Notes under the pieces: model-generated
What the model was told of the DNA's origin: nothing
Database searches by the model: none
What the model saw: the letters and a program-made list of their open reading frames with translations, nothing else
Assembly: GCF_017583045.1 (NCBI RefSeq)
Contig: NZ_JAGFBF010000001.1
Coordinates: 558,001-622,000, forward strand
Length of the DNA stretch: 64,000 bases
Reading direction: 5' to 3'
Source: Leucobacter tardus
GTDB lineage: Bacteria; Actinomycetota; Actinomycetes; Actinomycetales; Microbacteriaceae
In this document: piece after piece, positions 42,189 through 51,342 of the stretch
How positions within the stretch are numbered: the stretch's first letter is position 1
How the letters are laid out: each line of letters starts with the position of its first letter
Translations under genes and position numbers: made by a program

Positions 42189-43109
42189 ATGATCGAGACA
42201 CACGGACTCACCAAGCAGTACGGTCGCAAGACGGCCGTCAACGATGTGTCCTTCACCGTCCGTCCGGGGCAGGTCACCGGATTCCTCGGCCCGAACGGTG
42301 CCGGCAAGTCGACCACCATGCGGCTGATCCTGGGGCTGGATCGTCCCACGTCCGGGACCGTCACGGTGCTGGGCAGGTCGTACGCCGATCATCCCGCACC
42401 CCTGCATGCCCTCGGGGCGCTGCTCGACGCGAAGGGCGTGCATCCCGGACGCTCGGCCCGCAGCCACCTCAGCGCTCTCGCCGCGACGCACCGGATCCCC
42501 GTGTCCCGTGTCGACGAGGTACTCGAGATGACCGGGCTCTCGAGCGTCGCGGGCAAGCGGGTCGGCGGCTTCTCGCTGGGCATGGGGCAGCGGCTCGGGA
42601 TCGCCGCGGCGATGCTCGGCGACCCGCAGGTGCTGCTGCTCGACGAACCCGTGAACGGTCTCGATCCCGACGGCGTCTACTGGGTGCGCCGCCTCGTGCG
42701 CCAGCTGGCGGCCGAGGGGCGCACGGTGCTGCTCTCCAGCCACCTCATGAGCGAGATGGCGCAGACCGCCGACCACGTGATCGTGCTCGGTCGCGGCAAG
42801 GTCGTCGCCGATGCGCCGATCGGCGAGTTCGTCGGCGGGAGCGGCCAGCGGGTCACTGTCGGCAGCCCCGACGCGGCTCGTCTCGCAGCGGTGCTGACCG
42901 ATCCCGGCGCGCACCCCGGTCTCGACATCGAATCGCTCGGCGAGCACCGTTTCAGCGTCGCGGGCATGACCGCAGCTGAGATCGGCCGTGCGGCAGTGGA
43001 GCACGGCATCGAGCTGCACGAGCTGACGCCCGTGGCGTCGAGTCTCGAGGACGCGTACCTCGCGCTCACCCGCGACGAGGTCGAGTACACGACGCCGCAG
43101 GCCGCCTGA
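42189..43109 (+). CDS. ABC transporter ATP-binding protein (bacitracin-export type)
   Basis: 306 residues. ATG 42189 follows GAGGAG; the frame extends upstream into the leader without similarity. Walker A GPNGAGKSTTMRLI, signature FSLGMGQRLGIAAAM (LSLGM form usual in the BcrA branch), Walker B VLLLDEPVNGLDPDG and the switch SSHLMSEMAQ. The last 80 residues are the DUF4162-like C-terminal extension. It pairs with the ABC-2 permease 26 bases downstream. Confidence 0.93.
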   Translation: MIETHGLTKQYGRKTAVNDVSFTVRPGQVTGFLGPNGAGKSTTMRLILGLDRPTSGTVTVLGRSYADHPAPLHALGALLDAKGVHPGRSARSHLSALAATHRIPVSRVDEVLEMTGLSSVAGKRVGGFSLGMGQRLGIAAAMLGDPQVLLLDEPVNGLDPDGVYWVRRLVRQLAAEGRTVLLSSHLMSEMAQTADHVIVLGRGKVVADAPIGEFVGGSGQRVTVGSPDAARLAAVLTDPGAHPGLDIESLGEHRFSVAGMTAAEIGRAAVEHGIELHELTPVASSLEDAYLALTRDEVEYTTPQAA

Positions 43110-43135
43110 ACCGCATCACGACAAAGGATTCCATC

Positions 43136-44002
43136 ATGACGACACTCACCGTCTCCGCTTCCGATCACATCAACTCGGGCAATGTCGGGCTGCGCACCGA
43201 CGCCGGTCGCCGCGTCGCCTTCGGCGGCGTACTCAAGTCGGAGTGGATCAAGCTCTGGTCGCTGCGCAGCATCAAGATCACGATCGCCATCACCCTCCTC
43301 ATGGGGCTCGGCATGAGCGCGCTCATGGCGTTCAACCTGAACACGGAGTACGCCGGAGCTCCTGCCGAGGCGCTCTCGGGGTTCCTCCTCTTCTCCGCCA
43401 CGTTCACGGGGTCCTTCATCGCGCTGGTCTTCGGCGTGCTGGGGGTGTTCACCATCACGAGCGAGTACGCGAGCGGCATGATCCTCTCCTCGCTCGCCGC
43501 CGTGCCACGGCGCGGCCCGGTGTTCGCGGCGAAGGCCCTCATGCTCGCCCTCATCTCCGCGGTGACGGCGCTCATCGTCGTCGGCGGCGGACTCGGGATC
43601 GCGACTGCGGCGCTTCCCGAAGCCGCGAGCCGGCTCACCGACCCGATCGTGATCGCCGGTGCGCTCGGCACGGTCGCCTTCCTGGTGCTCATCGCGCTGA
43701 TGGCGTTCGGGATCGCCGCGCTGCTGCGCAGCACCGCGGGCGGCATCGCGCTCGTGGCCGGCATCTGCTTCGTCGTGCCGCTCGCCCTGAACGTCATGCA
43801 GTTCACCGGTTGGGAGTGGGTGAGCACCGTCTCGGCGTACGTGCCGACGGCGCTCGGCAGCACGCTCGGCCAGGGCACGGCTCCGCTGCCTCCAGGAGCG
43901 GAGGGGCCGACCTTCTGGGTGGCGCTCGCCGGCATGGCGGCGTGGGCCGCGGTGGCACTGATTCCCGCGGCGATCGCGTTCCAGCGCCGCGACGCCAAGT
44001 AG
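43136..44002 (+). CDS. ABC-2 permease
   Basis: 288 residues, AAAGGA before ATG 43136. A 30-residue cytoplasmic N-terminus leads to GVLKSEWIKLWSLRSIKITI, the typical start of ABC-2 permeases of the BcrB/NatB kind; about six membrane segments follow with ITSEYASGMILSSLAAVPRRG in the first cytoplasmic loop. It completes an exporter with the preceding ATPase. A 14-bp hairpin lies just after the stop. Confidence 0.9.
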   Translation: MTTLTVSASDHINSGNVGLRTDAGRRVAFGGVLKSEWIKLWSLRSIKITIAITLLMGLGMSALMAFNLNTEYAGAPAEALSGFLLFSATFTGSFIALVFGVLGVFTITSEYASGMILSSLAAVPRRGPVFAAKALMLALISAVTALIVVGGGLGIATAALPEAASRLTDPIVIAGALGTVAFLVLIALMAFGIAALLRSTAGGIALVAGICFVVPLALNVMQFTGWEWVSTVSAYVPTALGSTLGQGTAPLPPGAEGPTFWVALAGMAAWAAVALIPAAIAFQRRDAK

Positions 44003-44005
44003 CGG

Positions 44006-44995
44006 TCAGTCGGAACGACCCGCGCAGGCTTCGGCCTCCGCGGGTCGTTCCGCGCGTGCGACCGAGATCGCGGCGAGCACCTGTCGGCGCAGCGCGTCAC
44101 CGCGAGCGGCGAATCCGCGCTGCAGATCCGCGTACTCCCGTTTGCCCTCGGGCGTCTCGATCGGGATCGCCGCCAACCCGAATCCGCTCACCTCGTAGGG
44201 AGACGCCCGCATGTCGACCTCGCGGATCTCGCTCGCCAACACGAACGCGTCGAGCAGTACCGCACCCGGCACGATGGGTCCGAGCTTGGCGGCCCACTTG
44301 TACACGTCCATGCCGGCGTGCAGACAGCCGGACTGCTCGAGATCGCGCTGCGACTCGCGGGTCGGAGTGAGCTCGTTGAGCGGCAGCGCCGCGTCGGTGA
44401 AGAAACGATACGCATCGAAGTGGGTGCAGACGATCGGGTGCGCGTCGACGACCGCGTCGGTCGCCTCGTGACCGACGCGCAGTTCGAGACCGCGATGTCG
44501 GAGGTGCTCGGGGCTCATGCGGTAGACCATCGCCCACTCGTGCAACCCGAAGCAGCCGAACCGGGGCGGTCGGTCCAGCGTGCGCTCGAGCAACGACTCC
44601 ACGTAGTCGACGGTGCCTGACCGTTTCGCGAAGTACTCCTCGAGATCCACCGCAGCGTCGGCGACCGCGTCGCCCGCCGGTTCCGGCCGGTAGTGCCGCC
44701 AGCTCGCGCGCTCCTCACCGGCACCCGCCAGGGCGACGCCCGCCCCGGGATGCCAGCGGCGCAGTTGCCCCGGCGTGGTCGTGTAGTAGGTGAACAGGAA
44801 GTCTTCGATCGGGTGCCGCTCGCCGCGCGACTTCCGTTCCCGGTGCGCGGCGGTCAGCGCGTCCGCGCGCTCGGCGTGCGCGCGCTCGAGGGCACGCCAC
44901 TCGTGCTCCGGCAGGCGCGTCGGGTCCGATGCGGTCCCAGCGCGGGCGTGGCGATCCGCGCGGGCGGGAGCCAGGGTCGATCCGACACCGCTCAC
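44006..44995 (-). CDS. Conserved actinobacterial protein (often labelled 3-methyladenine DNA glycosylase)
   Basis: 329 residues. GTG 44995 overlaps the stop of the S4 gene (GTGA). Conserved blocks are HPIEDFLFTYYTTTPGQLRRWHPG (internal stretch), FGCFGLHEWAMVYRM, RHRGLELRVGHEATDAVVD, CTHFDAYRFFTDAALPLNEL and AGMDVYKWAAKLGPIVPG. Relatives carry the glycosylase label, but I see no helix-hairpin-helix or AlkA/AAG motif, so that name is doubtful. The conserved His/Asp/Tyr pattern suggests an enzyme. Cytoplasmic. Confidence 0.75.
   Translation of the reverse strand: MSGVGSTLAPARADRHARAGTASDPTRLPEHEWRALERAHAERADALTAAHRERKSRGERHPIEDFLFTYYTTTPGQLRRWHPGAGVALAGAGEERASWRHYRPEPAGDAVADAAVDLEEYFAKRSGTVDYVESLLERTLDRPPRFGCFGLHEWAMVYRMSPEHLRHRGLELRVGHEATDAVVDAHPIVCTHFDAYRFFTDAALPLNELTPTRESQRDLEQSGCLHAGMDVYKWAAKLGPIVPGAVLLDAFVLASEIREVDMRASPYEVSGFGLAAIPIETPEGKREYADLQRGFAARGDALRRQVLAAISVARAERPAEAEACAGRSD
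44011..44052. terminator. Bidirectional terminator hairpin
   Basis: Perfect 14-bp arms CGGAACGACCCGCG and complement, with an inner AGGC/GCCT stem closing TTCG. It lies nine bases after the permease stop and inside the last codons of the convergent gene, so those codons are constrained by structure. Confidence 0.8.
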
Positions 44996-45369
44996 TCCGC
45001 CTCGCGTCCCCTCAACCGGTCGATCTCGCGGCGCTCGCGCTTGGTCGGCCTGCCGGCGCCGCGATCCCGGACGATGGCGGCCGGACGCTCCACCCGGGGC
45101 GGTGGCGGCGGCGTGAGATCGTCGAAGTACCGCGCGGCCTCCGTCGCGCTGCCGCGGCGCGTGGCGAGACCGGTGACGCGGTAGACGCGATCGAAGCCGT
45201 GCAGACGCACCTTCACCTCGTCGCCGACGCGCACGGACTGCGACGCCTTGGCCGTGCTGTCGTTCAGGCGCACATGGCCGGCGCGGCAGGCCGCCGTCGC
45301 CTGACTCCGGGTCTTCGCCAAGCGCACCGCCCAGACCCAGGCATCGATGCGCACCGAGTCGCTCGCCAT
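44992..45369 (-). CDS. RNA-binding S4 domain protein (Hsp15-like)
   Basis: 125 residues from ATG 45369; TACCAT (minus strand, 45377-45382) stands seven bases upstream, a leaderless arrangement, with a second ATG at 45378. The S4 domain is RIDAWVWAVRLAKTRSQATA, CRAGHVRLNDSTAKAS and VRVGDEVKVRL. The C-terminus is a basic tail (GRPTKRERREIDRLRGR) as in Hsp15, which rescues stalled 50S subunits in E. coli. The overlap with the next gene couples them. Confidence 0.87.
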   Translation of the reverse strand: MASDSVRIDAWVWAVRLAKTRSQATAACRAGHVRLNDSTAKASQSVRVGDEVKVRLHGFDRVYRVTGLATRRGSATEAARYFDDLTPPPPPRVERPAAIVRDRGAGRPTKRERREIDRLRGREAE

Positions 45370-45440
45370 GCCCACCATGGTATCGAGCCCCGCCCGACGT
45401 CGCGCTCGCCGCCGTGCTCCGGGTCGGGCAGAATCGAGGG

Positions 45441-46067
45441 GTGACCAGCGCATACGACACCATCGCCGCGACGGTCGACGTCGAGATGGAGGTGACGCGA
45501 TCCCGCTTTCTGACGCGGCTCGCCCGGGTCGAGACGGAGGAGCACGCGAGAGCGGTCATCGCGGCGGTGCGCGCCGAGCACCCGCGTGCACGGCACCACT
45601 GCTCCGCGTTCGTGATCGGCGCAGACGGCCGGGTGCGTCGGTCGAACGATGACGGAGAGCCGAACGGCACAGCTGGAGCGCCGATGCTCGATGCGCTGAC
45701 TTCCGCCGGACTCAGCGACATCGTCGCCGTGGTGACGCGCTACTTCGGGGGCGTGCTGCTCGGCGCGGGCGGGCTCACCCGCGCCTACCGGGGTGCGGTC
45801 GCCGAGGCGATCCTCTCGGCTCGCCGTGTGCGCCGCGAGATCAGACACGAGGTGCGGGTGACAGGCGGGTACGACATCGCCGGAGGCATCGAAGCCGAGG
45901 CCAGACGGCGCGGGTACGGTGTGGGATCCGCCGAGTACGGCGCGGAGGTGACGCAGACGTACCTGGTCGCGGAGACCGAGGTGGACGCGCTCTTCGCGCT
46001 CGCCGCCGAGATGAGCGCGGGCGCCGCCGGTACGGTACTCGGTGACGCGGGCTACGTCGACGTGTGA
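45441..46067 (+). CDS. YigZ/IMPACT family protein
   Basis: 208 residues, GTG 45441, with CAGAAT six bases upstream, suggesting a leaderless message. N-terminal UPF0029 fold: EVTRSRFLTRLARVETEEHA, RARHHCSAFVIG, RSNDDGEPNGTAGAPMLDAL and VVTRYFGGVLLGAGGLTRAY are the family blocks; a C-terminal DUF1949-like ferredoxin fold follows. Function is uncertain; eukaryotic IMPACT regulates GCN2. Confidence 0.9.
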   Translation: MTSAYDTIAATVDVEMEVTRSRFLTRLARVETEEHARAVIAAVRAEHPRARHHCSAFVIGADGRVRRSNDDGEPNGTAGAPMLDALTSAGLSDIVAVVTRYFGGVLLGAGGLTRAYRGAVAEAILSARRVRREIRHEVRVTGGYDIAGGIEAEARRRGYGVGSAEYGAEVTQTYLVAETEVDALFALAAEMSAGAAGTVLGDAGYVDV

Positions 46068-46189
46068 GACGTGGCACTCTGGCATGACGCGACGATCCCG
46101 CGTGATGCTTATTCTGGTGAGGACGCGCTCGACCGACCGAACGCCCCGAACGCACGACCACCCCGACCGCCCGGAGATGAGAGCCGCCC

Positions 46190-47668
46190 GTGAACGACCG
46201 CAGTGAATCGCTGCCCCGGTACTCCGGTGCCGAGGGGAGCGGGGTGCGACTGCCCCGACCGCCGGGGATGCTGCGACGCTGGGTCACCAACCACGGCCGC
46301 GCGGTCGACATCACGATCGTCGTCGTGTACCTCTTCGGGTGCGCGCTCGCGGTGCTCCTCGACCTGATCGCGGGGAGCGCGGATCCCGAGCCGCTCACCG
46401 GGATCTTCCTGCCCGCCCTTCCCGGGTACCTCACGTGGCCGTGGATCCTGGTGGCGCTCTTCCGCGCGGCAGCCGTGGCGACGGCGCTGCTCTTCCGTCG
46501 GCGGTTCCCGCTGATCGGACTCGCGATCGTCGCGGTCATGCTCTTCGGCGAGCAGGGGGCCCAGACGCTCCCGAACTCGGTCGCCATCTGGTTCATGCTC
46601 TACGCCGTCCCGGTCTACCGCAGCGTCGCCGCCGGATGGGTGGGGTTCGGCATCGCCGTCGGCGCCTACGCCCTGCAGGTCTTCATCAACGAGATGTGGG
46701 GGCCGTTCACGGTCGGCAGCCCCGGCGCGATCGTCACGGCGGAGGCTCCGGGGGAGAGCCGCGACCTGTTCGTCATCATCGTCGGTATCTTCATGACGGC
46801 GCTCTTCTATCTCGCGATCCTGCTCGTCGCGATCAACCTCGGCAATCGTCGCCGCTATCTCAGCGCCATCATCGATCGGGCCCATCAACTGGCGCGGGAG
46901 CGCGACCAGCTGGCGCAGCTGGCCGTCGCCGAAGAGCGCTCGCGCATCGCGAGAGAGATGCACGACATCGTCGCCCACTCCGTCTCCGTCATGATCGCGC
47001 TCTCGGAGGGTGCAGCACGCGTCGCCGAGAAAGCTCCGGACGCCGCGGCGGACGCGATGGTGCGCAGCGCCGAGACGGGACGCACGGCGCTCGCTGAAAT
47101 GCGCAGGCTTCTCGGAGCGCTCACAGAACCCGCCGCATCGGAAGTCGAGTACGTGCCGCAGCCGGGTGTGGACGAATTGCCCGAACTCATCCGCGGCTTC
47201 ACCGATGCCGGTATCCAGCCGCGCCTCACCGTGCTCGGCAGCGCCGCGGGCGACCGCGGCCAGGACCTCGCTGTCTACCGGATCGTGCAGGAGGGGCTCA
47301 CCAACGTGCTCCGCTACGCCGGCCCGGGGGCACGGGTCGACGTCACCGTGGACCGGTCGGCCGACCGTACCGATGTGACGGTGCGCGACTTCGGCGTGGT
47401 GCCCGGCGGGCCAGGTCCCCTCTCCGGCGTCGGATCGGGGCGCGGCCTGCGCGGGCTCGAAGAACGCGTTCGCGTGTTCGGCGGGCACATCGAGTCGGGG
47501 CCGGTGCCGGGAGGCGGATGGCAGCTCCGCGCGATCCTCCCCGTGAGCGCGGACGCCCGTGAACGCCCGAGGGACGCCTCCCCGGGCTCGGAAGCAGTAG
47601 CGGCGCCCCCGGCGCCGACACCGACCGCGCCGGAACCGCCGGTGCCGAACCCGGAGGAACCCTCATGA
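46190..47668 (+). CDS. Sensor histidine kinase (NarL-pair type)
   Basis: 492 residues, GTG 46190; a TATTCT at 46110-46115 gives a plausible promoter with a 70-base leader. Four or five membrane segments lie between residues 40 and 220. The phosphoacceptor His is in RIAREMHDIVAHSVSVMIAL, and the ATPase domain has YRIVQEGLTNVLRYAG and SGRGLRGLEERVRVFG. A Pro/Ala-rich disordered tail (APPAPTPTAPEPPVPNPEEP) ends the protein. The stop overlaps its response regulator start. Signal unknown. Confidence 0.9.
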   Translation: MNDRSESLPRYSGAEGSGVRLPRPPGMLRRWVTNHGRAVDITIVVVYLFGCALAVLLDLIAGSADPEPLTGIFLPALPGYLTWPWILVALFRAAAVATALLFRRRFPLIGLAIVAVMLFGEQGAQTLPNSVAIWFMLYAVPVYRSVAAGWVGFGIAVGAYALQVFINEMWGPFTVGSPGAIVTAEAPGESRDLFVIIVGIFMTALFYLAILLVAINLGNRRRYLSAIIDRAHQLARERDQLAQLAVAEERSRIAREMHDIVAHSVSVMIALSEGAARVAEKAPDAAADAMVRSAETGRTALAEMRRLLGALTEPAASEVEYVPQPGVDELPELIRGFTDAGIQPRLTVLGSAAGDRGQDLAVYRIVQEGLTNVLRYAGPGARVDVTVDRSADRTDVTVRDFGVVPGGPGPLSGVGSGRGLRGLEERVRVFGGHIESGPVPGGGWQLRAILPVSADARERPRDASPGSEAVAAPPAPTPTAPEPPVPNPEEPS

Positions 47669-48384
47669 GCGCAGCACCGATCCGAGTGATGCTGGTCGAC
47701 GATCAGGATCTGATCCGCACCGGATTCCGGCTCGTGCTCTCGGCGGAGTCGGACATCGATGTGGTCGGCGAGGCCACCGACGGTGCCACCGCGCTCGAGG
47801 TGCTCGCCCGCCTCGACGGGGCCTGCGATGTGATCCTGATGGACGTCCGCATGCCGGGCATGAACGGCATCGACGCGTCGGCCGAGGTGGCGCGGCGGTT
47901 TCCGCAGACGAAGGTGCTCGTGCTCACCACGTTCGACCTCGACGAATACGCGACGGCGGCCATCCAGGCGGGTGCGAGCGGCTTCCTGTTGAAGGACGCC
48001 CGACCCAGCGAACTGCTCGACGCCATCCAGCGGGTGGCCGACGGAGACGCGGTCATGGCGCCGAGCGTGACGCGGCGCATGCTCGAGCAGATGCGCACCG
48101 GCGGTGGAGCGAGCGAACTGAACGGCTTGGCGGTGGCGCCCGCGTCGCAGATCGCCAGCGCGGGGACCGCCGATGAACCGGGCGCCGACCTCTCCGAGGT
48201 GCTCACCGAACGCGAGATCGAGGTGCTCAAGCTCATCGCCGAGGGCAAGAACAACGCCGAGATCAGCGGCGAGCTCTTCCTCTCCGAGTCGACGGTGAAG
48301 ACGCACGTGGGGCGGATCCTGTCGAAGCTCGCACTGCGCGACCGCGTGCACGCCGTCATCTACGCCCGCACCCACGGCCTGTAA
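47665..48384 (+). CDS. NarL/LuxR-family response regulator
   Basis: 239 residues, ATG 47665 within the kinase stop. Receiver with VMLVDDQDLIRTGF, phospho-acceptor Asp in DVILMDVRMPGMNG and Lys in GFLLKDARPSELL. The C-terminal helix-turn-helix is LTEREIEVLKLIAEGKNN then AEISGELFLSESTVKTHVG. The linker (about residues 135-170) is longer than usual and Ala/Gly-rich. Target genes are not evident nearby. Confidence 0.93.
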   Translation: MSAAPIRVMLVDDQDLIRTGFRLVLSAESDIDVVGEATDGATALEVLARLDGACDVILMDVRMPGMNGIDASAEVARRFPQTKVLVLTTFDLDEYATAAIQAGASGFLLKDARPSELLDAIQRVADGDAVMAPSVTRRMLEQMRTGGGASELNGLAVAPASQIASAGTADEPGADLSEVLTEREIEVLKLIAEGKNNAEISGELFLSESTVKTHVGRILSKLALRDRVHAVIYARTHGL

Positions 48385-48452
48385 CCGAGGCGATCGTCTG
48401 CCGCACGCATTGTCGAGACTGCGCGACCGTGCCCGCTGTCAGTCGTACCGGA

Positions 48453-48458
48453 TACCCT
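48453..48458 (+). promoter_or_regulatory. -10 hexamer TACCCT of the delta' gene
   Basis: TACCCT ends six bases before GTG 48465 without a ribosome site, and decides that start against an earlier ATG at 48429-48431. Confidence 0.5.
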
Positions 48459-48464
48459 GAACGG

Positions 48465-49631
48465 GTGGACCACTGGGCAGAGATCGTCGGGCAGACCGCG
48501 GCAGTCGCAGCGCTCGAGCGCGCCGCGTCACCCGAGGGCGCCGGCGAACTCGCGCACGCCTGGCTCATCACCGGCCCCCCGGGGTCGGGGCGCTCGAATC
48601 TGGCGGAGCGCTTCGCGGCGGCGTTGATCGCGCGCGACCCCTCCGAGCGCGGCCGCATCTTCGACCAGGTGCACGCGCGCACCCACCCCGACTACGCGCT
48701 GCTGACGACGCAGGCCGTGACGATCCGCGTCGACGACGTGCGCGAGTTCATCAAGAACGCCTACTACGCCCCCGCCGACGGGCGATACCGGGTCATCGTG
48801 GTCGAAGACGCCGACCGGATGCCCGAGCGCACCTCCAACGTCCTGCTGAAAGTGTTGGAAGAGCCGCCCGAGCGAACGATCTGGATCCTGTGCGCGCCGA
48901 GTGAGGCCGACCTGCTGCCGACCATCCGATCGCGGACGCGGTCGGTGCGCCTCGTGACCCCGTCGGCCGACGACATCGCGCGCCTGCTGCACGCCCGCGA
49001 CGGCATCGACCTCGACGCGGCCGAGCGAGCGGCGAGGCTCTCGCAGAACCACATCGGCATGGCACGACGACTCGCGACCAGCCCCGAAGCCCTCGACCGG
49101 CGTGCGCAGAGCATCGCCGCCGCACTCGCCGTCACGACCCTCGGCGATGCGATGCGTGCCGCGAGCGAACTGCTGAAAGTGGCCGAAGCCGACGCCGCCG
49201 CGTTGACGGAGCAGCTCGACACGCGCGAACGCGCCGAAGCGATGCGCAATCTCGGGCTCGAACCCGGCGCGGCGATCCCCCCGCAGTTGCGCGGTCAGAT
49301 GAAAGCGCTCGAAGAAGATCAGAAGCGCCGTGCGACGCGGAGCCTGCGCGACGGTATCGACCGTGTGCTCACCGACCTGCTCTCGCTGTACCGGGATGTG
49401 CTGCTCACCGCGATCTCCGTGACTGACGCCACCGCAGGCGCCGCGCTCATCAACAGCGAAGAACGCGATCGTATCGTCGAGCTCGCCGAGCGCTGGGGTC
49501 CGCGCCGCGCGCTCGCCGCGATCGATGCGCTCGAGCAGGCGCGCGATCGACTGTCGCGCGGCGTGACCCCGGGTCTCGTGCTCGAAGCGCTCTTCGCCGG
49601 ACTCATCGTCGACCCGGCCGGTGCCGAGTGA
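48465..49631 (+). CDS. holB: DNA polymerase III subunit delta'
   Basis: 388 residues from GTG 48465. Clamp-loader AAA+ motifs: WAEIVGQTAAVAALERA, a P-loop-like GPPGSGRSNLAERFA, VVEDADRMPERTSNVLLK (the DEADRM-type box) and EEPPERTIWILCAP with the sensor segment IRSRTRSVRLVTP. The glycine-serine-arginine form of the P-loop lacks the usual Lys, in keeping with delta' as the non-hydrolysing subunit. It overlaps the next gene by four bases. Thymidylate kinase, the usual neighbour, is absent. Confidence 0.9.
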   Translation: MDHWAEIVGQTAAVAALERAASPEGAGELAHAWLITGPPGSGRSNLAERFAAALIARDPSERGRIFDQVHARTHPDYALLTTQAVTIRVDDVREFIKNAYYAPADGRYRVIVVEDADRMPERTSNVLLKVLEEPPERTIWILCAPSEADLLPTIRSRTRSVRLVTPSADDIARLLHARDGIDLDAAERAARLSQNHIGMARRLATSPEALDRRAQSIAAALAVTTLGDAMRAASELLKVAEADAAALTEQLDTRERAEAMRNLGLEPGAAIPPQLRGQMKALEEDQKRRATRSLRDGIDRVLTDLLSLYRDVLLTAISVTDATAGAALINSEERDRIVELAERWGPRRALAAIDALEQARDRLSRGVTPGLVLEALFAGLIVDPAGAE

Positions 49632-51199
49632 CCGACGACGAGACGCCGCGACGACGCGGGCCTCGCGCCGTCATCGTCACGGTCGCGATCCTGGTGGTCG
49701 TCGCGCTCGGGGTCTACGGAATCCTGCCGCTGTTCATCGGATCGCGCGCCGCGACCGACCCCGAGCCCGGGCCGCTCCCCGAGGCGCCAGCCGCCAGCGT
49801 CGAGGCGTTCGGCGCGCAAGAGCCCGAATGGTGGGACTGCGCCGACGGCACGCAATGCGCCGATGTGTACGCCCCGATCGACTGGGCCGACCCGGCAGGA
49901 GACCGCATCACGCTCCGCCTCGTCAAGCAACCCGCCACCGGGGGTGAGGCGGTGGGCACGCTCTTCGTGAACCCCGGAGGTCCCGGTGCATCGGGGGCGG
50001 GGTTCGTCGCCGGAGGCGTCGACGGCTCGGTGACCCAGCAGGTGCAGGCCGCGTACGACATCGTGGGCTGGGATCCGCGGGGCGTCGGCGCCTCGACCCC
50101 GGTGGACTGCTACGACGACGCCCAGATGGACGACTACCTGTTCGGCGACGATGAGGCCGAGAATCTCGAACCGGGCAGCGACGAGTGGATCGCCGCAGCG
50201 GTCGACGAGTCGACGAAGTTCGGCGAAGCCTGCGCCGCCGAAACCGGGCCGCTCATCGCCCACGTGGGCACCGATGAGACGGTGCGCGACCTCGATATGC
50301 TGCGCGCCATCTTCGGTGAGGACACGCTCGACTACATCGGCTACTCGTACGGCACGATGATCGGCGCTCGCTACGCCGACGCCTACCCCGAACGGGTCGG
50401 CCGGTTGGTGCTCGACGGTGCCATGGATCCCGACACGAGCGAGTTCGATGTCGTCCGCGAGCAGACCCGAGGATTCGAGGCAGCCCTGCGGGCGTACGTG
50501 GCCGACTGCCTCGAGCGCGACGGCTGTCCCTTGACCGGGAACGTCGACACGGCGATGTCGCAGATCGGCGACCTGCTGCAACGCGTCGACGCAGAGCCAG
50601 TGACCGGCGACGACGGACGCATCGTCACGGTGAACACGCTGCTCACCGCCATCATCACGCCGCTGTACTCGCCGGACTCGTGGTCAGCGCTCGACGACCT
50701 CTTCAGCACGGTATCGGCTGGGGACGCTCAGGTCGCGCTCGGCCTCGCCGACTTCTACTTCAACCGTGAAGACGGTCAGTACACCGACAACCAGACGGAA
50801 GCGTTCTCCGCCATCAACTGCGCCGACTACGGCAGCGACTTCGACGCCGAACGCATGCGTGAGCAAGCGGACGAGCTTGCACGCATCGCCCCGACCATCG
50901 GCCCGTACCAGGGCTACGGCGAGGTGAGCTGCGCCCGCTGGCCCTCGGCCGGCGAGAGCCAGCGGTCGGCGGTGAGCGGGGCGGGGGCGGCACCGATCCT
51001 GGTCGTCGGCACGACCGGCGACCCCGCCACCCCCTACCGCTGGGCTGAGTCGCTTGCCGAGCAGCTCGAGAGCGGCGTGCTCGTCACCTACGAGGGTGAG
51101 GGTCACACCGCCTACGGCGAAAACGCCTGCGTCGATGAGACGGTGGACGCCTACCTGCTGGAGGGAACGGTCCCCGCAACGGACCCCCGCTGCGCGTAG
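49628..51199 (+). CDS. Membrane-anchored/secreted alpha/beta hydrolase, tripeptidyl aminopeptidase type
   Basis: 523 residues, GTG 49628 overlapping holB. After a charged start, one hydrophobic segment (VIVTVAILVVVALGVYGIL) anchors or exports the protein; no lipobox is present. Hydrolase motifs are FVNPGGPGASGAGFV (oxyanion loop), nucleophile elbow DYIGYSYGTMIG, acid in VVGTTGDPATPY and His in EGEGHTAYG. The C-terminal TAP-like domain holds the last two. Likely an extracytoplasmic exopeptidase or esterase. Confidence 0.88.
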   Translation: MTDDETPRRRGPRAVIVTVAILVVVALGVYGILPLFIGSRAATDPEPGPLPEAPAASVEAFGAQEPEWWDCADGTQCADVYAPIDWADPAGDRITLRLVKQPATGGEAVGTLFVNPGGPGASGAGFVAGGVDGSVTQQVQAAYDIVGWDPRGVGASTPVDCYDDAQMDDYLFGDDEAENLEPGSDEWIAAAVDESTKFGEACAAETGPLIAHVGTDETVRDLDMLRAIFGEDTLDYIGYSYGTMIGARYADAYPERVGRLVLDGAMDPDTSEFDVVREQTRGFEAALRAYVADCLERDGCPLTGNVDTAMSQIGDLLQRVDAEPVTGDDGRIVTVNTLLTAIITPLYSPDSWSALDDLFSTVSAGDAQVALGLADFYFNREDGQYTDNQTEAFSAINCADYGSDFDAERMREQADELARIAPTIGPYQGYGEVSCARWPSAGESQRSAVSGAGAAPILVVGTTGDPATPYRWAESLAEQLESGVLVTYEGEGHTAYGENACVDETVDAYLLEGTVPATDPRCA

Positions 51200-51254
51200 G
51201 CGGCCCCGCCCCTCGGGCCCGCCCCCGGGCGCTTGCACCGCGACAGCGTCGCCC

Positions 51255-51308
51255 GCCCCGCGGCCCCGCCCTGCCCCGCGGCCCCGCCCTGCCCCGCGGC
51301 CCCACCCT
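51255..51308. repeat. Three tandem 18-bp GC-rich repeats
   Basis: The unit GCCCCGCGGCCCCGCCCT occurs at 51255, 51273 and 51291, the last with one change. It lies 56 bases after the hydrolase gene in noncoding DNA. Function unknown; probably slippage-derived. Confidence 0.75.
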
Positions 51309-51342
51309 GCACCCCCGTCGCCGAGATTGCAGTTCGTCTGGC

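Noticed and set aside
48465-49631. Damaged P-loop as a sign of a broken clamp-loader gene
   Set aside because: The delta' subunit normally does not hydrolyse ATP and often has a degenerate P-loop; the rest of the protein is intact.
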